Shown piece after piece: positions 8,790 through 18,830 of a DNA stretch of 64,000 bases. The notes beneath the pieces were generated by a model. It was given only the letters and a program-made list of their open reading frames with translations, did not search any database and was not told where the DNA came from. The stretch comes from Cognataquiflexum aquatile (GTDB lineage Bacteria > Bacteroidota > Bacteroidia > Cytophagales > Cyclobacteriaceae): assembly GCF_003316845.1 (NCBI RefSeq), contig NZ_QMIK01000009.1:62001-126000 (forward strand). Reading direction: 5' to 3'. Both the position numbers and the translations under genes were made by a program. Each line of letters begins with the position of its first letter. Positions within the stretch are counted from its first letter, which is position 1.

Positions 8790-9130
8790 ATGCAGTAAAT
8801 AGTTCACTGTCCGTAGTCCACAGATCGGGATTTTGAACTTCAAACCCTGTTGCTTTTTCAGACCGATGAAATTTTTAAGTGACTATGAGTTATTGACCAA
8901 ACAAGGATTCTTCAAAAAATCTAAACTTGGTTTCTACCTCCCTGAAATATCAATCATTATCGAATATCAATTAATATCTGTTTGCCCTTCTGAAAAAAAG
9001 AAATTTAATAAGGAGTAAATAAAGTGAAAAAGTGTCGGTAACCGCCGGCACTTTTTATTTGCTCGTTATTTTTTGGTTATTTCAATCCGTGGAAAACAAA
9101 TTGGTAATTGGAAAGGCATTATTGAAATAC
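8790..9130. other. 341-base intergenic region with repeat words and a hairpin
   Basis: Between the fasciclin gene and the radical SAM gene. It carries AATATC-type repeat words at about 8945-8980 (sharing a 16-base exact match with the element near 2858) and a terminator hairpin at 9028-9056. A 61-codon open frame (8833-9018) lies across the repeat words, has no family resemblance and is not considered a gene. Confidence 0.6.
9028..9056 (+). terminator. Rho-independent terminator-like hairpin
   Basis: AAAGTGTCGG (9029-9038) pairs with CCGGCACTTT (9044-9053), one G-T pair, loop about 5 bases, followed by T-rich sequence. It probably ends transcription from the fasciclin gene, so the radical SAM gene should have its own promoter in 9057-9130. 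Confidence 0.65.
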
Positions 9131-10093
9131 ATGAGTTTCAAAAAACTCAGCAATTACCTTTTGCTTTTTTCTTCCTTCCAAATCAGCAGGTTACTTGGAA
9201 AACCTAAAATATGGGGCTATCCGACTACGCTGTCTATTGAACCCACGACAAGCTGTAACCTCCGCTGTCCGGAATGCCCGAGCGGGCTAAGGAGTTTTTC
9301 TAGGCCGACAGGAATGATAGAAGAGCGGCTTTTCCAAAATATCATAGACCAATCAAAGGACTATCTCACCTATCTCCATATTTATTTTCAGGGAGAGCCC
9401 TTCCTTCATCCAAAGTTTTTGGATATGGTTTCTTATGCTGATAAAAAAGGGGTTTTCACTTCCTCTTCTACCAATGCGCATTACCTGAATGAAAAAAATG
9501 TGGCGTCGATTCTTGCTTCAGGCCTGAAGCAACTGATCGTATCCATGGACGGCATCACGCAGGAAATCTATGAAGATTATAGGATTGGGGGAAACCTTGA
9601 AAAAGTTAAGAAAGGGCTTTCGCTTCTTGTTCAAAAAAGGAAAGAAACAAAACAACTTTTCCCAAGAATTGTCCTTCAGTTTCTCGTCACCGGCAAAAAC
9701 GAACATCAGATTCCTGCCCTGAAAGATTGGGCTATAGAAGTGGGAGTGGATGAATTGCAGCTGAAGACGACCCAAATCTATGATTTTGAAAATGGGTCTC
9801 CGCTGATTCCAAGCGACCACAGGTATTCCCGTTATATACCAAAGATTGACGGTACCTGGAAGCTCAAAAAGGAAATTGAAAACAAGTGCTGGCGTATGTG
9901 GCAAGGGGCAGTATTCACTTGGGATGGAAGGATGTTACCATGTTGTTTTGACAAAGATGGACAACATGTGATGGGGAAAATCGGAGAAAGCAGTTTCAAA
10001 GAAATCTGGAAAAATGAGACCTATTCAAAATTCCGGAAACAATTGTTAGAGGACAGGTCCCAGATTGACATCTGCAAAAACTGCACAGAGTAA
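9131..10093 (+). CDS. Radical SAM/SPASM domain protein
   Basis: A 320-residue radical SAM enzyme. The CX3CX2C cluster is Cys42, Cys46 and Cys49 (SCNLRCPEC), which binds the 4Fe-4S that cleaves S-adenosylmethionine. FQGEPFLHP follows as the GGEP-like SAM-binding motif. The C-terminal SPASM-type region has CW...LPCCFD...CKNC, expected to hold auxiliary clusters. The ATG at 9131 is preferred; a GTG at 9032 would start inside the terminator hairpin. Such proteins occur in polysaccharide loci as modification enzymes, but the substrate here is unknown. It lies upstream of the export genes on the same strand. Confidence 0.88.
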   Translation: MSFKKLSNYLLLFSSFQISRLLGKPKIWGYPTTLSIEPTTSCNLRCPECPSGLRSFSRPTGMIEERLFQNIIDQSKDYLTYLHIYFQGEPFLHPKFLDMVSYADKKGVFTSSSTNAHYLNEKNVASILASGLKQLIVSMDGITQEIYEDYRIGGNLEKVKKGLSLLVQKRKETKQLFPRIVLQFLVTGKNEHQIPALKDWAIEVGVDELQLKTTQIYDFENGSPLIPSDHRYSRYIPKIDGTWKLKKEIENKCWRMWQGAVFTWDGRMLPCCFDKDGQHVMGKIGESSFKEIWKNETYSKFRKQLLEDRSQIDICKNCTE

Positions 10094-10237
10094 GCGGAAT
10101 AGGCCTAATTTAATTGCTCTGATATTTCTTTACTGCTTGGAATAACTATATTTACACAGATTTTCTCCTATTTTGAATAGAAAACGCCCTAGGTTTATAC
10201 GACATTAATCAAAGAGTATATCCAGGTTGCCAACCAA

Positions 10238-12871
10238 ATGACACACCAAAACCTTATGTATTTTCAGCCAAAATTATTTCTAAAAAAAGCTTTAGGGATA
10301 TTTTTCATTGTGCTTTCCTTGATATTTTTCAATATAAATGTCACCCATGCCCAATCCATGTCCGATCTCAGTGCCATCAAAGTGGATGATCTGTCTGATG
10401 CCCAGATCCAGGAACTTATCCGCAGGGCTAGTGAAGCCGGCTTGTCAGAGTCTGAATTGATCCAGATGGCTAGACTCCGGGGTGTTTCGGAAGCGGAGTT
10501 GGAAAAATTGAAAAACCGGATTGAAAAATTGGATGTTTCAGGCACTGGGGGAAGTCCCTCAGCCACTTCATCCAAAAGAGAACCAAGAAAACAAGGCGAC
10601 CTGAATGAAATCACAAGTGGCTTATTTAAAGAACAGGAGGACATGGGTTCAGTTGCTGATGAGTCGTCGCCTTATTTTGGATTGGATATTTTTTACAATA
10701 AAAAAAGAAGGTTGAGTTTCGAACCCAATCTGAACATTGCCACACCCAAGAATTATATCCTGGGACCGGGTGATCTGATTTACATAGATGTATATGGTCA
10801 ATCCGAAAAATACTATGAAGCAACTGTCAGCTCGGACGGATTCATTCTCCTTGACAATGTAGGGCCCGTTGGTCTATCAGGAAAAAGTATCGAAGATGCA
10901 GCAATTATCATCAAAAACAGACTCTCTAATTTTTATACAGGGATGTCTGGAAGCAATCCCAATACATTTATGCAGGTCACCCTTGGCAATGTCAGGACGA
11001 TTAAAGTGCATTTGGTAGGAGAGTTGAGATTGCCGGGAACATTTACGCTGAGTGCTTTCAGTACGGTTTTCAATGCGCTCTATGCTGCTGGAGGACCTAG
11101 TGACAATGGTACCATGCGCGAGGTGAAAATTATCCGGGATGGTAAAATTGTCTCGAAAGTTGATATTTATGATTTTTTGGTCAATGGCAACGCCAATCTC
11201 AACTTCCAGTTGAAAGACCAGGATGTGGTCATGGTTGATCCGTTTCTTTCCAGAGTAAGTGTGCTTGGTGAAGTAAAGAGGCCTAAAATCTTTGAAGTAA
11301 AAGAAGGGGAAACATTTGCAGACCTGTTGAAATATGCCGGGGGTTTTACTGATCTGGCTTTCAAAAACAGGATCAACGTCATCCGCATCACAGGAAAAGA
11401 AAAAGCGGTTTCGGATATATTCAATGAGCAATTTTCCATTTTCACTGTCAAAGGTGGTGATCAATATACCGTGACCAAGGTTTTGGACAGGTTTACAAAC
11501 AGAGTTCAAGTCAAAGGAGCAGTTTTTAGAGAAGGGAATTTCTCCCTTACAGAAGGGCTGACCCTTTCTCAGGTAATCAAAAATGCGGACGGCGTTCGCG
11601 GAGAAGCCTATTTGGAAAGAGCAAGCATCCTGAGGACATACGATGACCTTACCACCGAGGTGATAACAGTCAATTTGCGTGGAGTACTTGAAGGAACTGC
11701 ACCTGACATTCCACTTCAAAGAGAAGATGTCGTCAGGGTATCTAGTATCTATGACCTTCAGGAAGAGTTTTATGTGCAGGTAAGCGGGGAGGTCAAAAAC
11801 CCCGGAACTTACCCTTTTTCAAAACAGATGACTGCTGAAGACCTCATTATTTTGGCAGGAGGATTAAGGGAATCCGCAAACACTTCAGACGTCGAAATTG
11901 CACGCAGGTCGGCTACCTCAGATTCGGGCACTTTTTCGGATTTGGTTCCAATTAAAATAAACATCGGTCTTGATATTCAAGAAAATCCTGTCTTCCTTCA
12001 GCCATATGACAATGTTGTAGTGAGGAGAAAGCCGAATTTTACACTTAGCAAACAGATCCAGATAGAAGGACAAGTGAATTCGCCCGGTATATTTTCAGTA
12101 CAGACTGCAGAAGAAAGGATCTCAGATGTGATCAAAAGAGCCGGAGGATTGACTCCTTATGCCTATACCAAAGGCGCTACCTTGATCAGAAGAACAGAAT
12201 TTTTTGATACAGAATCTGAGCAGCTCAGAAGGCAGAGAAACCTGCAGGACTTACAGCAAAAACTCCAAAAGGATCCAAACAATACCGAATCGCAGGAATT
12301 GTTGTTGGAGAGGTTATATCAGGAAATCGGGAATGTGGATCTTGGAACTTCTGAAGGTGCGGTTGCCGCCCAATCAAAAAGAGAAGCCATCACAGGAATT
12401 TCTGAAAACAAGGCTGATTTGGCTCCACTCAAAATTAGACAAACAGAAGCTGTTGCTATAGATTTGGAAGAAATTTTGAAGAATCCGGGATCTGACAAGG
12501 ACCTCATTCTCGAAGAAGGAGACGTGATTTCCATTCCTAGACAACTTCAGACTGTCAGGTTGAGGGGAGATGTGGTCTACCCTGCCACAGTCCGGTATGA
12601 AAAGGATAAAGGAACAAAATTCTATATCAACAGGGCTGGGGGATTTGATATCCGTGCCAATAGGAAGAGAACTTATGTGGTCTATGCCAATGGAGAAGTG
12701 GCGAGAACCAAGAGTTTTGTCGGAATCAGGTCCTATCCAACAGTAGCCCCGGGTGCAGAAGTGATCGTACCGACTAAAGGTCCAAGGGTTCCTGTCAGAC
12801 CCGGAGAAATCGTCGGAATTGCAACAGCGCTCGCGACCCTTGCATTGGTTCTTACCCAACTCAATCCATGA
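10238..12871 (+). CDS. SLBB-domain polysaccharide export protein (Wza-like)
   Basis: An 877-residue outer-membrane polysaccharide exporter. A hydrophobic N-terminal signal ends near VTHAQ (about 39). A helical segment at 44-96 has repeated ELIRRASEAGLSESEL/GVSEAELEKL units. The Poly_export domain starts at GPGDLIYIDVYGQ (about 180), followed by roughly five SLBB-type modules, each with a V.GEV..PG.F pattern. Near the C-terminus is a hydrophobic helix, VGIATALATLALVLTQL. It is much longer than enterobacterial Wza (about 380 residues), as is usual in Bacteroidota. It is followed after 4 bases by the Wzz-like gene, so the export pair is co-expressed. Confidence 0.93.
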   Translation: MTHQNLMYFQPKLFLKKALGIFFIVLSLIFFNINVTHAQSMSDLSAIKVDDLSDAQIQELIRRASEAGLSESELIQMARLRGVSEAELEKLKNRIEKLDVSGTGGSPSATSSKREPRKQGDLNEITSGLFKEQEDMGSVADESSPYFGLDIFYNKKRRLSFEPNLNIATPKNYILGPGDLIYIDVYGQSEKYYEATVSSDGFILLDNVGPVGLSGKSIEDAAIIIKNRLSNFYTGMSGSNPNTFMQVTLGNVRTIKVHLVGELRLPGTFTLSAFSTVFNALYAAGGPSDNGTMREVKIIRDGKIVSKVDIYDFLVNGNANLNFQLKDQDVVMVDPFLSRVSVLGEVKRPKIFEVKEGETFADLLKYAGGFTDLAFKNRINVIRITGKEKAVSDIFNEQFSIFTVKGGDQYTVTKVLDRFTNRVQVKGAVFREGNFSLTEGLTLSQVIKNADGVRGEAYLERASILRTYDDLTTEVITVNLRGVLEGTAPDIPLQREDVVRVSSIYDLQEEFYVQVSGEVKNPGTYPFSKQMTAEDLIILAGGLRESANTSDVEIARRSATSDSGTFSDLVPIKINIGLDIQENPVFLQPYDNVVVRRKPNFTLSKQIQIEGQVNSPGIFSVQTAEERISDVIKRAGGLTPYAYTKGATLIRRTEFFDTESEQLRRQRNLQDLQQKLQKDPNNTESQELLLERLYQEIGNVDLGTSEGAVAAQSKREAITGISENKADLAPLKIRQTEAVAIDLEEILKNPGSDKDLILEEGDVISIPRQLQTVRLRGDVVYPATVRYEKDKGTKFYINRAGGFDIRANRKRTYVVYANGEVARTKSFVGIRSYPTVAPGAEVIVPTKGPRVPVRPGEIVGIATALATLALVLTQLNP

Positions 12872-12875
12872 TAAT

Positions 12876-13943
12876 ATGAATGGACAGCAACATATTTTGG
12901 ATGATAAGATTACGCTCAAAGAAGTTATTCTCAACTTCAAAGGATGGATTTTCTTCTTTATCAGTAAGTGGAAAATATTCCTTTTGGCAGCAATTATTGG
13001 GATTGTAGCGGGTGCATTGGTATCTATCTTCAAGAAGCCTGTTTACCATGCAGAGACGACTTTCGTTTTGGAAGAATCGGACATGGGAGGAATGGGACAG
13101 GTTTCGGGGATCGCATCACTTTTGGGCATCAACTTGGGTTCGATGAGTGGTCCTTCCGGGATTTTCCAAGGTGAAAATATCATGGAGCTCTACAAATCCG
13201 ACAACATGTTGGGCAAGACTCTTCTGAGCCCTTTTGACGACAAAAAACTCCTGATCGACAAGTATATTGAATTCAACGAGCTTGATAAAAAATGGAAAAA
13301 TAAGGTGGATCTGGCAAGTCTTAATTTTTCCATTCCTAGGGAGAATTTTACTATAACACAGGATTCTGTGGTCAAAGAAATATCAAAGCTGATAAGAGAA
13401 AAACACCTTTCTGTCGAAAAGCCCAACCGAAAGCTGAGTATCATTTATGTCACAGTAAGTTCTAAGGATGAGCTGTTTTCAAAAGTTTTCAACGAGTCAA
13501 TGGTTGCCAACGTCAATAGCTTTTACCTGGAAACCAAAACAAAAAAGACAGCCGAAAACCTTGCCATCCTTCAGATGCAGGCTGACAGTGTAAGGGCTGT
13601 GTTGGATGAAAACCTGTTGGAATATGCAACCATGGCAGACAGGATTCCTTTCCCCAATTCACTTGTGCAAAGTGCAACAGTGGGCAGCCGCAGAAAGCAG
13701 GTGGATATACAGGCTGCATCGGCTGTTTTTGCGGAAATAACCAAAAACCTGGAAATCGCCAAAGTCAACCACCGCAACAATTCTCCATTGATACAAATTA
13801 TCGATTCGCCAAGATATCCATTGAAAAGTACCCGGATAAAACTCCTCAAAGGAATGGTTTATGGTGCTGTTCTGATGGGCTTTGCGGCTTTACTTTTCTT
13901 GTATTTCAGGCAATTATACCGCCTTCATATCGAGGGAAGTTGA
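12876..13943 (+). CDS. Wzz-type chain-length determinant protein
   Basis: A 355-residue polysaccharide co-polymerase. Two transmembrane segments flank a periplasmic domain: about 31-52 (WKIFLLAAIIGIVAGALVSIF) and about 326-346 (the Pro-rich SPRYPLKST segment then GAVLMGFAALLFLYF). The first periplasmic residues KPVYHAETTFVLEE are typical Wzz. There is no cytoplasmic Walker kinase domain, so any BY-type tyrosine kinase would have to be encoded elsewhere. The ATG at 12876, four bases after the exporter stop, is preferred over an in-frame upstream start inside the exporter gene. The next gene starts 19 bases downstream. Confidence 0.92.
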   Translation: MNGQQHILDDKITLKEVILNFKGWIFFFISKWKIFLLAAIIGIVAGALVSIFKKPVYHAETTFVLEESDMGGMGQVSGIASLLGINLGSMSGPSGIFQGENIMELYKSDNMLGKTLLSPFDDKKLLIDKYIEFNELDKKWKNKVDLASLNFSIPRENFTITQDSVVKEISKLIREKHLSVEKPNRKLSIIYVTVSSKDELFSKVFNESMVANVNSFYLETKTKKTAENLAILQMQADSVRAVLDENLLEYATMADRIPFPNSLVQSATVGSRRKQVDIQAASAVFAEITKNLEIAKVNHRNNSPLIQIIDSPRYPLKSTRIKLLKGMVYGAVLMGFAALLFLYFRQLYRLHIEGS

Positions 13944-13962
13944 ATTTTTATCATGTCCCGAT

Positions 13963-15249
13963 ATGATAGAAAAAATCACTTCCCATACTTTTACAGGCCT
14001 GTTCAAGAACAAATCGATACAGAACTTTATTTTTTTGATTACCATTCAGGCTTCCAATATTGTGATCACGCTGATCTCTATGCCGCTGTTGATACAGTCC
14101 ATCGGTGTGGATGGGTTTGGATTGGTCAACCTTTCTCTTTCAGTTATTATCCTTGCAAATATCATGGTGGGATTTGGGTATAACCTCAGCGGCCCACGGG
14201 AAGTCGCCCTGCATCAAAACGACAAAGAGATGCTTTCCCATCTTGTCTCCAACATTGTTTTCAGCAAAGTATTGATGGCATTGTTGGCCACTTTGGGCAT
14301 TGTGGTAGCTATTTTTGGATTGAACATGTTCAGAGAGTATCAGTGGATATTGCTCTTTTCAGTATTGCTTTTGTTTTCTGAGGCTACACTTCCGCTGTGG
14401 TTTTTTCAGGGAATGGAAAAAATGAAATTGATTTCCATCGCCAACGTATTCAGCAAGTTGCTATACTTGATGGGGATCGTGCTTTTTATACATAAGCCTG
14501 ATTCTGCCAAATGGGTGAATTTCATCATGGGAGCGTCGGGATTGGGGATCAACATCCTGCTGCTTCTCTACATTCATTTCATGCTGGAAATCAGGTTTTA
14601 CAAGCCAAAGTTTGTCCAGCTTTTCACTTCCCTCAAGGATAATGGATTGCTTTTTTTGGCTAACATTACTGCACATATTTCGGTCAATGGAGGATTAATT
14701 ATATTGAGTTTCTTTTCAGTATCGGAGGTGTTGGGGATGTTTAGCCTTGCAGAAAGGATATCGATGGTCTTGAGGATGTTCCCTTCTGTGGTAATCCATT
14801 CTGTTTATCCCAATGCCACTAAATTATTTCAGGTGGATTTAAACAAGTTTTCAGGCTATTTAAAAAAGGTCAGTTTATTGTCCTTAGCAATCGGTTTGAC
14901 AGTTTCCCTTGTGGTATTTGCTTTAGCTCCATTTATCATCCAAGTGCTATCCAAAAAGGAGTTAGCTGAATCCGTTTCTTACCTGAGGGTTTTGGCATTT
15001 ATTCCTTTTTTGGCCTCGCTGAATATCATAAATGTGGTTATTTTCCTAGCCAAAGGCCAAAACAACCTTTTATTCAAATCTTCCTGGATGATGGGAATCT
15101 TTATGCTTTCTACCTCCATCTTTCTTACAAATCAATTTGGGGCAATTGGTTTGTGCTTTGCCTTAGTGATTACAGAAATTGTTGCTTTTCTGATATGCTG
15201 TACTTTGAACTGGATTTACAACAAAAAATTGATTCTAAATTTCTTTTAA
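13963..15249 (+). CDS. Oligosaccharide flippase (Wzx-like)
   Basis: A 428-residue polytopic membrane protein of the MOP/polysaccharide transporter superfamily, with about 12 hydrophobic helices. The N-terminus LLIQSIGVDGFGLVNL and the internal LPLWFFQGMEKMKLIS are typical of Wzx flippases. It would flip undecaprenyl-linked repeat units to the periplasm for the polymerase. The start is ATG 13963 (MIEKITSHTFTG); an upstream in-frame extension overlapping the Wzz gene has no membrane-protein character. It lies directly after wzz on the same strand. Confidence 0.92.
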   Translation: MIEKITSHTFTGLFKNKSIQNFIFLITIQASNIVITLISMPLLIQSIGVDGFGLVNLSLSVIILANIMVGFGYNLSGPREVALHQNDKEMLSHLVSNIVFSKVLMALLATLGIVVAIFGLNMFREYQWILLFSVLLLFSEATLPLWFFQGMEKMKLISIANVFSKLLYLMGIVLFIHKPDSAKWVNFIMGASGLGINILLLLYIHFMLEIRFYKPKFVQLFTSLKDNGLLFLANITAHISVNGGLIILSFFSVSEVLGMFSLAERISMVLRMFPSVVIHSVYPNATKLFQVDLNKFSGYLKKVSLLSLAIGLTVSLVVFALAPFIIQVLSKKELAESVSYLRVLAFIPFLASLNIINVVIFLAKGQNNLLFKSSWMMGIFMLSTSIFLTNQFGAIGLCFALVITEIVAFLICCTLNWIYNKKLILNFF

Positions 15250-15500
15250 AAGCGATTAGTAATAGAGGAAATAATTAGGGCTGTTTTGGTGGAAACCAAT
15301 TCCAAAGGGATCAAACTTGATTGGCCTCGCATTGCCATGTGGGGAAATGGAAAAGTTAAATATTGATTGGATACAATCCTGAAATGCTTGAATATGGGAG
15401 GAATCAGAGTTAGAAGTCCCAACAGAAAACCTTAAATTTGAATTTAATGAATCACCAAACCAGCACAGCAAACCGATACCGTTGAAACTATCTTTTTTCT

Positions 15501-16415
15501 ATGAACACCATTTCCAAAGCAAGAGTTGCAGTAATCATTATCAATTGGAATGGCTACTTACTTACCAAAGCCTGTCTTGAATCGCTACGTAAAGTCAACC
15601 ATCCTGATTTTTTAATAGTTTTGGTCGACAATCATTCTGAGGATGATTCTGGTAGCATGCTGAAAAATGAATTTCCCGAAATAGAATTGATTCAGAGTTC
15701 AACCAATCTTGGATTTACCGGAGGAAATAATTTAGGAATCCAGTGGGCATTGGACAATTTCTTAGAATATGTACTTTTACTTAACAACGACACTGTCGTA
15801 GAACCGGATTTCCTTCAGCCTTTGGTTGATTATTTGGATCAAAATCCTAGCTATGGAGCTGCCCAACCAAAGATCATGTTTGAAACTGAGCGAAATAGAA
15901 TCTGGAATGCTGGAGGGGGATATTTCAAATGGTTGGAGCTGACTTGGTCCGTCGGTATCGGCAAAATTGATGAAGGCCAATTTGATGAGGAAAAGGATAT
16001 ACATTGGATCACAGGCTGTGCAATTCTGCTCAGATCAGTTTCGATCCGAAAGGTGGGAATGTTTGATGACAGGTTTTTTGCTTACTATGAAGATGTGGAC
16101 TTGTCATTTAGATTCAAGAAACTTGGGTATAGGTTGAGGTATCTTCCCCAATCTAAAATCTACCATGTCGCAGGTGGCTCATCCAAAAAAGAGAAAACAA
16201 AAGAAGGCATAATTCCTCCCATCATTCACTATTATAGAACCAGAAACCACCTATTCCTGATCCGAAAACATGCAAATCTATTGTCCTTTGTATTAAGTTT
16301 GCTGTATCAATCTTTCCGAAATACAGCATTTGTCCTTTATTTGGCATTGAAAGGAAGGTTCAAAAAAGCAAGAAACATCTTGAAGGGACAATATGACGGC
16401 CTATTTGTCAAATAA
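15501..16415 (+). CDS. Glycosyltransferase family 2
   Basis: A 304-residue GT-A fold enzyme similar to rhamnosyltransferases. It opens with VAVIIINWNGY, has NLGFTGGNN for the nucleotide site, and NND at about 95-97 in the position of the metal-binding DXD. YYEDVDLSFRFKKLGY at about 195-210 is the acceptor/catalytic ED motif. It would add one sugar to the lipid-linked repeat unit. A 251-base non-coding gap precedes it, in which I see nothing recognisable. Confidence 0.93.
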   Translation: MNTISKARVAVIIINWNGYLLTKACLESLRKVNHPDFLIVLVDNHSEDDSGSMLKNEFPEIELIQSSTNLGFTGGNNLGIQWALDNFLEYVLLLNNDTVVEPDFLQPLVDYLDQNPSYGAAQPKIMFETERNRIWNAGGGYFKWLELTWSVGIGKIDEGQFDEEKDIHWITGCAILLRSVSIRKVGMFDDRFFAYYEDVDLSFRFKKLGYRLRYLPQSKIYHVAGGSSKKEKTKEGIIPPIIHYYRTRNHLFLIRKHANLLSFVLSLLYQSFRNTAFVLYLALKGRFKKARNILKGQYDGLFVK

Positions 16416-16478
16416 TGCCCTACAAATATTCACCAATGGACTTTCGTCTGTGGTTTGTTGACTATTTACTATTTTAAA

Positions 16479-17354
16479 ATGATCATCCATAAAAATTGCC
16501 CTATCTGTTCATCAATCAATATAGTGGGAGATGCTATGGACCTTCAAAGATTTGGTCCTCACATTTCCCGGGCAAGATGCAAAGCCTGTGGGTTGATTTT
16601 CGCTAACCCGATGGCAGATTCTACTGATTTGGTAAAATATTATAATGACTATTATGAAAAAGACATTTACCAAAGCCTTGATTTTAAAAACATCATCAAA
16701 GAAGAAATCAACAAAATAAGTAAGTTGGATAAAGCGCAAATTTTTAAAATAGCACCTCATTTCAGTATTTATGAAAACACAGGAAAATTTTTGGATGTAG
16801 GCTGTGGTCTTGGAATGGGCTTGGCATATGCCCACCGCTTGGGATTTGAGCTGTACGCTACCGAATATGACCAAGGTGCTATTGAATTTGTACAAGAAAA
16901 ATTTCCAGTCAAGGTATTTAAAGGGGATTTATCCGAAGCCAAATTCCCAAGCAACCATTTTGATTTTATCCATATCAGCCATGTCATTGAACATGTATTG
17001 GATCCAAAAGGCTACCTTATTGAAATGAAAAGGATCCTCAAACCGGGAGGTACACTTGCGATAGGCACCCCGAATATGTCAAGCTTATTATATAGGAGTT
17101 ATAAATGGTTCAATCACTTGACCCTGAAGGTGCCTAGGATTGTTGATGGATTGGAACACACTTTCATTTTCCCATTTGACCTATTGGCCAAAATCACGGA
17201 AGAGCAAGGATTCACCAAGAGACTACATTATTCCTATTCACTTGGTGATAAATATGCCAACCTGATCAGATATAAAATGCCCCTTAAAAATAAACTTTCA
17301 AGAATTGTACAAAACTTCTTTAAAATCAATCAATGGATTGTTTGCACCAAATAA
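16479..17354 (+). CDS. Zinc-ribbon class I SAM methyltransferase
   Basis: A 291-residue protein with an N-terminal zinc-ribbon-like pair of CXXC motifs (Cys7/Cys10 and Cys34/Cys37), followed by a Rossmann methyltransferase: LDVGCGLGMG near 106, DFIHISHVIEHV near 165 and a LKPGG motif. The arrangement resembles sugar or polyketide-type methyltransferases found in O-antigen loci, where they methylate sugar hydroxyls or handle nucleotide sugars. The ATG at 16479 is chosen because it places the first CXXC near the N-terminus as in the family. The target is unknown. Confidence 0.9.
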   Translation: MIIHKNCPICSSINIVGDAMDLQRFGPHISRARCKACGLIFANPMADSTDLVKYYNDYYEKDIYQSLDFKNIIKEEINKISKLDKAQIFKIAPHFSIYENTGKFLDVGCGLGMGLAYAHRLGFELYATEYDQGAIEFVQEKFPVKVFKGDLSEAKFPSNHFDFIHISHVIEHVLDPKGYLIEMKRILKPGGTLAIGTPNMSSLLYRSYKWFNHLTLKVPRIVDGLEHTFIFPFDLLAKITEEQGFTKRLHYSYSLGDKYANLIRYKMPLKNKLSRIVQNFFKINQWIVCTK

Positions 17355-17441
17355 ACTATAGAAACGGTATTTGCTTTGATTTTTTATTTTGACCTGAATT
17401 AAGAACTTTGTAATCCCGATCCTGAATAAAATACCTTCCAG

Positions 17442-18830
17442 ATGCATTTTGTAATTTTTATATGTCTTTCCATTCTGCTGGTATTCACATTATTTTGGGC
17501 GCTGAGAAAATTTGTGTTGAAAGGGAAATGGGAGTATGTCATCTTTTTTCTTCTGGCATATTTTCCCATTTATACGGTTTACCTCAGTGTAACCTACCTA
17601 TCTACAGAATCGGTCGTTTTGGTAAAAAGCTTACAGTTTTTAAAAGACCTGATAGTCATCATCGCTGTTTTGATATTTATCCTTTATCAAAAAAACATTT
17701 TTGATTATCCCTTTAAACTGGTTCTTGTTGACAAACTTTTTTTGGGATTAATGCTATTGGGTACCTTCTTTCTTTTTGCACCGGTTGGAGAAGGTGACTT
17801 TCTGAGTAAACTGTTTTATTTCAAAGGAATGATTATCCCTTCCTTGATTTATTTTCTTGGAAGGAACACAATTTTCAATGACGAAGAAGTAGGATTGTTT
17901 TTTAAAATTATATTCATTATTTCCTTGGCGGGCTTTGGAGTCAACCTGATTGAAGTAGCTTTAGACACACATTTGCAAAGCTTTACAGGGTATGCAGTTT
18001 TTAATAATGTCATAAACAACATAGAACCTTCAGGTAATTTCGGTCTTTCTTGGACATTCGAAACTCAGGCGGTAACCAAACGCTTGGCATCTTTCTTTTC
18101 AGATCCTTTAGAGCTTGCAAGTTCCGTGCTCATGGGTTTTGCAGCAGGCCTAATCTGGTTTTTGACCTCTAAAAAGGAAGATTCATTTCCTTACATCCTG
18201 GTCATGATCTGCACGATGGCAAGCCTTTTTTTTTCGAGTTCCCGGGCAGCTTTCGGTGCTTTTTTTATTATGATTTTTTTTATTGCCCTGATATTTAAGC
18301 TACATAAACTGATCCTTTTCGGACTTGGTTTAGTCCTTACTTTTGTGGTTTTTGTGATTTTCTTTGCTTCAGAAGATTTCTATTTCTTTGTGATCGATAC
18401 CCTGACATTTCAGAATGCTTCCAGTGTTGGCCATGTTTTGGAGTGGATAACCGCTTTGGAGTCGATGATAGAAAATCCATTCGGAGTCGGTTTGGCCATG
18501 AGTGGCAATTCGGGAAGTGTTACTGACGAAGTGCGGGTAGGAGGGGAAAACCAATTCCTGATATATGGAGTGCAGTTGGGATTTTTGGGGATGTTTTTAT
18601 ACATCCTTCTTTTGGGATATTCCATTACGCGGTCTATCAGGGTGTTTAGACTTACTGATAACGTGATGTCTGCAAGATTGGCTTTTACAGGTGCCGCTGT
18701 CAAAACAGGCCTATTGTTGCCTTTGTTTACAGCAAATGCTGAGATGTATTTATACATAAGTTGGGTCTCATGGTGGGTGATAGGATATACAATGAATGAA
18801 TATTCCAAAATCAAGTATGGGAAAGCATAA
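17442..18830 (+). CDS. O-antigen polymerase/ligase-like membrane protein (Wzy-like)
   Basis: A 462-residue very hydrophobic protein with about 11-12 transmembrane helices. A large loop around residues 180-215 and a SSRAAFGAFF segment near 265 resemble the Wzy_C/O-antigen ligase family. In a locus with Wzx and Wzz it is the best candidate for the polymerase that links repeat units in the periplasm. Wzy proteins diverge strongly, so the assignment rests on topology and context. Its last 14 bases overlap the next glycosyltransferase gene. Confidence 0.85.
   Translation: MHFVIFICLSILLVFTLFWALRKFVLKGKWEYVIFFLLAYFPIYTVYLSVTYLSTESVVLVKSLQFLKDLIVIIAVLIFILYQKNIFDYPFKLVLVDKLFLGLMLLGTFFLFAPVGEGDFLSKLFYFKGMIIPSLIYFLGRNTIFNDEEVGLFFKIIFIISLAGFGVNLIEVALDTHLQSFTGYAVFNNVINNIEPSGNFGLSWTFETQAVTKRLASFFSDPLELASSVLMGFAAGLIWFLTSKKEDSFPYILVMICTMASLFFSSSRAAFGAFFIMIFFIALIFKLHKLILFGLGLVLTFVVFVIFFASEDFYFFVIDTLTFQNASSVGHVLEWITALESMIENPFGVGLAMSGNSGSVTDEVRVGGENQFLIYGVQLGFLGMFLYILLLGYSITRSIRVFRLTDNVMSARLAFTGAAVKTGLLLPLFTANAEMYLYISWVSWWVIGYTMNEYSKIKYGKA

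Noticed and set aside
8833-9018. 61-codon open frame after the fasciclin gene
   Set aside because: It runs over AATATC-type repeat words, has no family pattern and ends at a terminator; likely chance.
12204-12461. 85-codon frame inside the exporter gene
   Set aside because: Low-complexity frame-shifted reading of the exporter; no independent support.
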